NCBI RefSeq assembly: GCF_002292295.1
Contig: NZ_DBBS01000003.1
Coordinates: 62,001 to 126,000, forward strand
DNA length: 64,000 nt
DNA from: Sphingomonas sp. UBA978
Lineage (GTDB): Bacteria > Pseudomonadota > Alphaproteobacteria > Sphingomonadales > Sphingomonadaceae
Reading direction: 5' to 3'
Below, piece by piece: positions 62,019 to 64,000 of this stretch. A program made the position numbers and the translations under genes. The notes below the pieces were generated by a model, which saw only the letters and a list, made by a program, of their open reading frames with translations, was not told the DNA's origin and made no database searches. Each line of letters starts with the position of its first letter. The stretch's first letter is position 1.

Positions 62019-63053
62019 GTGACGAGCGATATGACGACCGATACGTTGATGCGGGCCGAAACGCTGGAGGCGGGGGCGACCGTCGCACGCCTGCTGGCGC
62101 GCAACGGCGCGGCTTTGCAGGCGCTCGGCGAACGGCTGCGCAGCGCGGCGCCCGACGTCGTCGTCACCTGCGCGCGCGGATCGTCCGACCATGCCGCGAT
62201 GTACGGCAAATATCTGATCGAGACGATGGTCGGCGTGCCGGTCGCCTCCGCCGCGCCGTCGGTGGTGTCGCTGTTCGACGCGCCGGTGACGACGCGGCGC
62301 GCGCTGTGCATCGCCATCTCGCAATCGGGTCGCAGCCCGGACCTGCTCGCCACGGTCGAGGCGCATGCGAAGGGCGGCGCCGAGGTGGTGGCGCTGGTCA
62401 ATGACGAAACCTCGCCGCTCGCCGCCATGGCGGACACGCTGCTGGCGCTGAGCGCGGGGCCGGAAAAGTCGGTCGCGGCGACCAAGTCGTGCATCGCGGC
62501 GATGGCGGGGCTGGCGGCGATCGTCGCGGCCTGGTCGGGCGATGCGGCGTTGCAGGCGGCGGTCGCGGCGCTGCCGGCGCAGCTGGACGAGGCGGTCGGG
62601 CTCGACTGGAGCGCCGGCGTCGAGCCGCTCGCCGGGGCGAGCCAGATGTTCGTGATCGGTCGCGGCTATGGCTTCGGCGTCGCGCAGGAATGCGCGCTCA
62701 AGCTCAAAGAGACGTGCCAGGTCCAGGCCGAACCGTTCAGCGCCGCCGAAGTGCGCCACGGCCCGATGGCGATCGTCGGCGAGGGCTTTCCGGTGCTGGC
62801 GCTGGCGACCAGCGATGCCGCGGGCGACGACGTGATGGCGGTGGTCGAAACCTTTTCCGGGCGTGGCGCGACGGTGCTCGCGGCGCATGCCGGCGATGCG
62901 CGCGCGATCCTGCCGGCGCTCGACGCGCACCCGGCGGTGCAGCCGATCCTGATGCTGGCGAGCTTCTACGGCCTCGCCGAGGCGCTGTCGCGGCGGCGCG
63001 GGCTCGATCCCGATACGCCGCCCCATCTCGCCAAGGTGACGCGCACGCTATGA
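62019..63053 (+). CDS. SIS-domain glucosamine-6-phosphate deaminase/isomerase (NagB-II type)
   Basis: 344 residues from the GTG at 62019, which has a G-rich ribosome binding site 8 bases upstream; an ATG at 62031 is the alternative. Two SIS domains: 'VVTCARGSSDHAAMYGKYLIE' with 'AISQSGRSPDLLATVEAHAKG', and 'FVIGRGYGFGVAQECALKLKE' with 'AEPFSAAEVRHGPMAIV'. It resembles the isomerase half of GlmS without the glutaminase domain, the pattern of the NagB-II deaminases of proteobacteria. It would turn GlcN-6-P into fructose-6-P and ammonia. Its stop overlaps the nagA start. Confidence 0.88.
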   Translation: MTSDMTTDTLMRAETLEAGATVARLLARNGAALQALGERLRSAAPDVVVTCARGSSDHAAMYGKYLIETMVGVPVASAAPSVVSLFDAPVTTRRALCIAISQSGRSPDLLATVEAHAKGGAEVVALVNDETSPLAAMADTLLALSAGPEKSVAATKSCIAAMAGLAAIVAAWSGDAALQAAVAALPAQLDEAVGLDWSAGVEPLAGASQMFVIGRGYGFGVAQECALKLKETCQVQAEPFSAAEVRHGPMAIVGEGFPVLALATSDAAGDDVMAVVETFSGRGATVLAAHAGDARAILPALDAHPAVQPILMLASFYGLAEALSRRRGLDPDTPPHLAKVTRTL

Positions 63054-64000
63054 GTGAGGCGCATCGGTTCACCAACGGCCACGTCGTCGTGGCCGGCGAG
63101 GTCTGGCGTGGGGCGGAGATCGTCGTCACCGGCACCCGGATCGCCAGCATCCGCCCGCTGGACGGCGATGCCGCCGACGGCATCGACCTCGACGGCGGCT
63201 GGGTGATGCCCGGCTTCATCGACACGCAGGTCAACGGCGGCGGAGGCGTGCTGTTCAACGACGCGACCAGCGTCGACGGCATCGCCGCGATCACCGCGGC
63301 GCATGCGCGCTACGGCACGACCGCGCTGCTGCCTACGCTCATCAGCGATTCGCCCGACCGGATCGCGGCGGCGCTGGACGCGGTCGACGCGGCGATCGAG
63401 GCGGGCGTGCCGGGCGTCGTCGGCGTGCATATCGAGGGGCCGTTCCTCAACGTCGCGCGCAAGGGCATCCACGATGCCGGGCGCTTCCGTCTGCTCGACG
63501 ATGCGATGGTCGCGCTGCTGTCGCAGCCACGGCGCGGCCGGGTGATGGTGACGCTGGCGCCCGAGCTGGCGCATATCGACGATATCGCCCGCCTTGCCCA
63601 GGCCGGCGTGCGGGTCAGCGCCGGGCATAGCGAGGCGCCGTACGACACCGCGCTGGCGGCGTTCGATGCGGGGCTGTGCGGGATCACGCATCTGTTCAAC
63701 GCGATGCCGCCGATGGTGCAGCGCACCCCCGGCCTCGTCGGCGCGGCGCTCGACGATCCGCGGCCGTGGTGCGGCCTGATCGTCGACGGTGTCCATGTCG
63801 CGCCCGCGGTGCTGCGCATCGCGCTGCGCGCACGCGGGATCGAGCGGATGATGCTGGTCACCGACGCGATGTCGTCGGTCGGCGCCGAAACCAAGGATTT
63901 CGTGCTGCAGGGGCGGCAGATCCGCGTCCGCGACGGCATCTGTTCCTACGAGGACGGCACGCTGGCGGGATCGGATCTCGACATGGCGGCGGCGGTCGCC
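63050..64000 (+). CDS. nagA: N-acetylglucosamine-6-phosphate deacetylase (3' end beyond the window)
   Basis: At least 317 residues, cut by the window end. Amidohydrolase motifs are 'VMPGFIDTQVNGGGG', the metal glutamate in 'VHIEGPFLN', histidines in 'SAGHSEAPYD' and 'THLFNAMPPMVQR', and the catalytic aspartate in 'LVTDAMSSV'. It deacetylates GlcNAc-6-P to GlcN-6-P, the substrate of the preceding enzyme. The ATG overlaps the stop of the SIS gene (ATGA). Further nag or transport genes may follow outside the window. Confidence 0.93.
   Translation, partial: MSEAHRFTNGHVVVAGEVWRGAEIVVTGTRIASIRPLDGDAADGIDLDGGWVMPGFIDTQVNGGGGVLFNDATSVDGIAAITAAHARYGTTALLPTLISDSPDRIAAALDAVDAAIEAGVPGVVGVHIEGPFLNVARKGIHDAGRFRLLDDAMVALLSQPRRGRVMVTLAPELAHIDDIARLAQAGVRVSAGHSEAPYDTALAAFDAGLCGITHLFNAMPPMVQRTPGLVGAALDDPRPWCGLIVDGVHVAPAVLRIALRARGIERMMLVTDAMSSVGAETKDFVLQGRQIRVRDGICSYEDGTLAGSDLDMAAAVA

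Overview
The window is high-GC alphaproteobacterial chromosome, most likely from a Sphingomonas-type organism (Sphingomonadaceae). This is inferred from the protein styles (TonB-dependent receptors, dispersed glycoside hydrolases, Psp system, NagB-II/NagA pathway), the type A RNase P RNA, the alanine-rich C-terminal tail of S16, and the strong GC bias at third codon positions. No prophage, integrase, transposase gene, CRISPR array, rRNA or tRNA gene was seen.

Layout. 1-2724: end of a chemotaxis operon (cheW fragment, cheY, cheB, cheR). 2766-4849: a peptidoglycan amidase, the RNase P RNA gene (rnpB), a J-domain protein and a thioredoxin-fold ferredoxin. 4850-5170: nested palindromic repeats. 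5171-9933: a SufE-like protein, a phage-shock operon (small peptide, pspA, pspB, pspC) with five more PspB-like small membrane coiled-coil proteins downstream, and divergent pspF; a sigma-54 promoter lies between pspF and the operon. 10023-16047: superoxide dismutase, yciB-ftsY-mtaB, a DUF924 protein and ffh. 16086-19948: the rpsP-rimM-trmD-rplS ribosome/tRNA-methylation operon, interrupted by an antisense flavin oxidoreductase and a vapBC toxin-antitoxin pair whose toxin gene overlaps trmD. 20075-24789: a TPR-like exported protein and the dnaG-rpoD operon. 25209-33225: yqeY, carA, a low-GC unknown gene, carB, greA, ftsB, eno. 33364-35288: small envelope stress-type proteins (YqjD/YqjE/DUF3618-like). 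35344-39564: a TonB-dependent receptor divergent from a PhoD-type phosphatase. 39590-43290: a palindrome-rich promoter with an unknown gene, an ABC1/UbiB kinase, methionine aminopeptidase and a CinA-N protein.

43341-64000 is a glycan-utilisation locus. On the minus strand are a TonB-dependent receptor and GH20, GH2, GH3, GH125, GH92 and GH29 enzymes, most joined by 4-base overlaps. On the plus strand are cutC, a GntR regulator, a NagB-II type sugar isomerase/deaminase and nagA (cut by the window end). Together they could import and strip a complex N-glycan (fucose, xylose, mannose, GlcNAc) and feed GlcNAc into central metabolism. The enzyme set fits plant-type N-glycans, as in the Xanthomonas nix cluster.

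The most unusual items are: the low-GC orphan between carA and carB; the vapBC insertion coupled to trmD; an acidic 50-residue frame between rpsP and rimM whose start is buried in a hairpin; the array of PspB-like paralogues; an 81-base near-symmetric structure over a promoter at 39599-39679; and several families of nested inverted-repeat elements.
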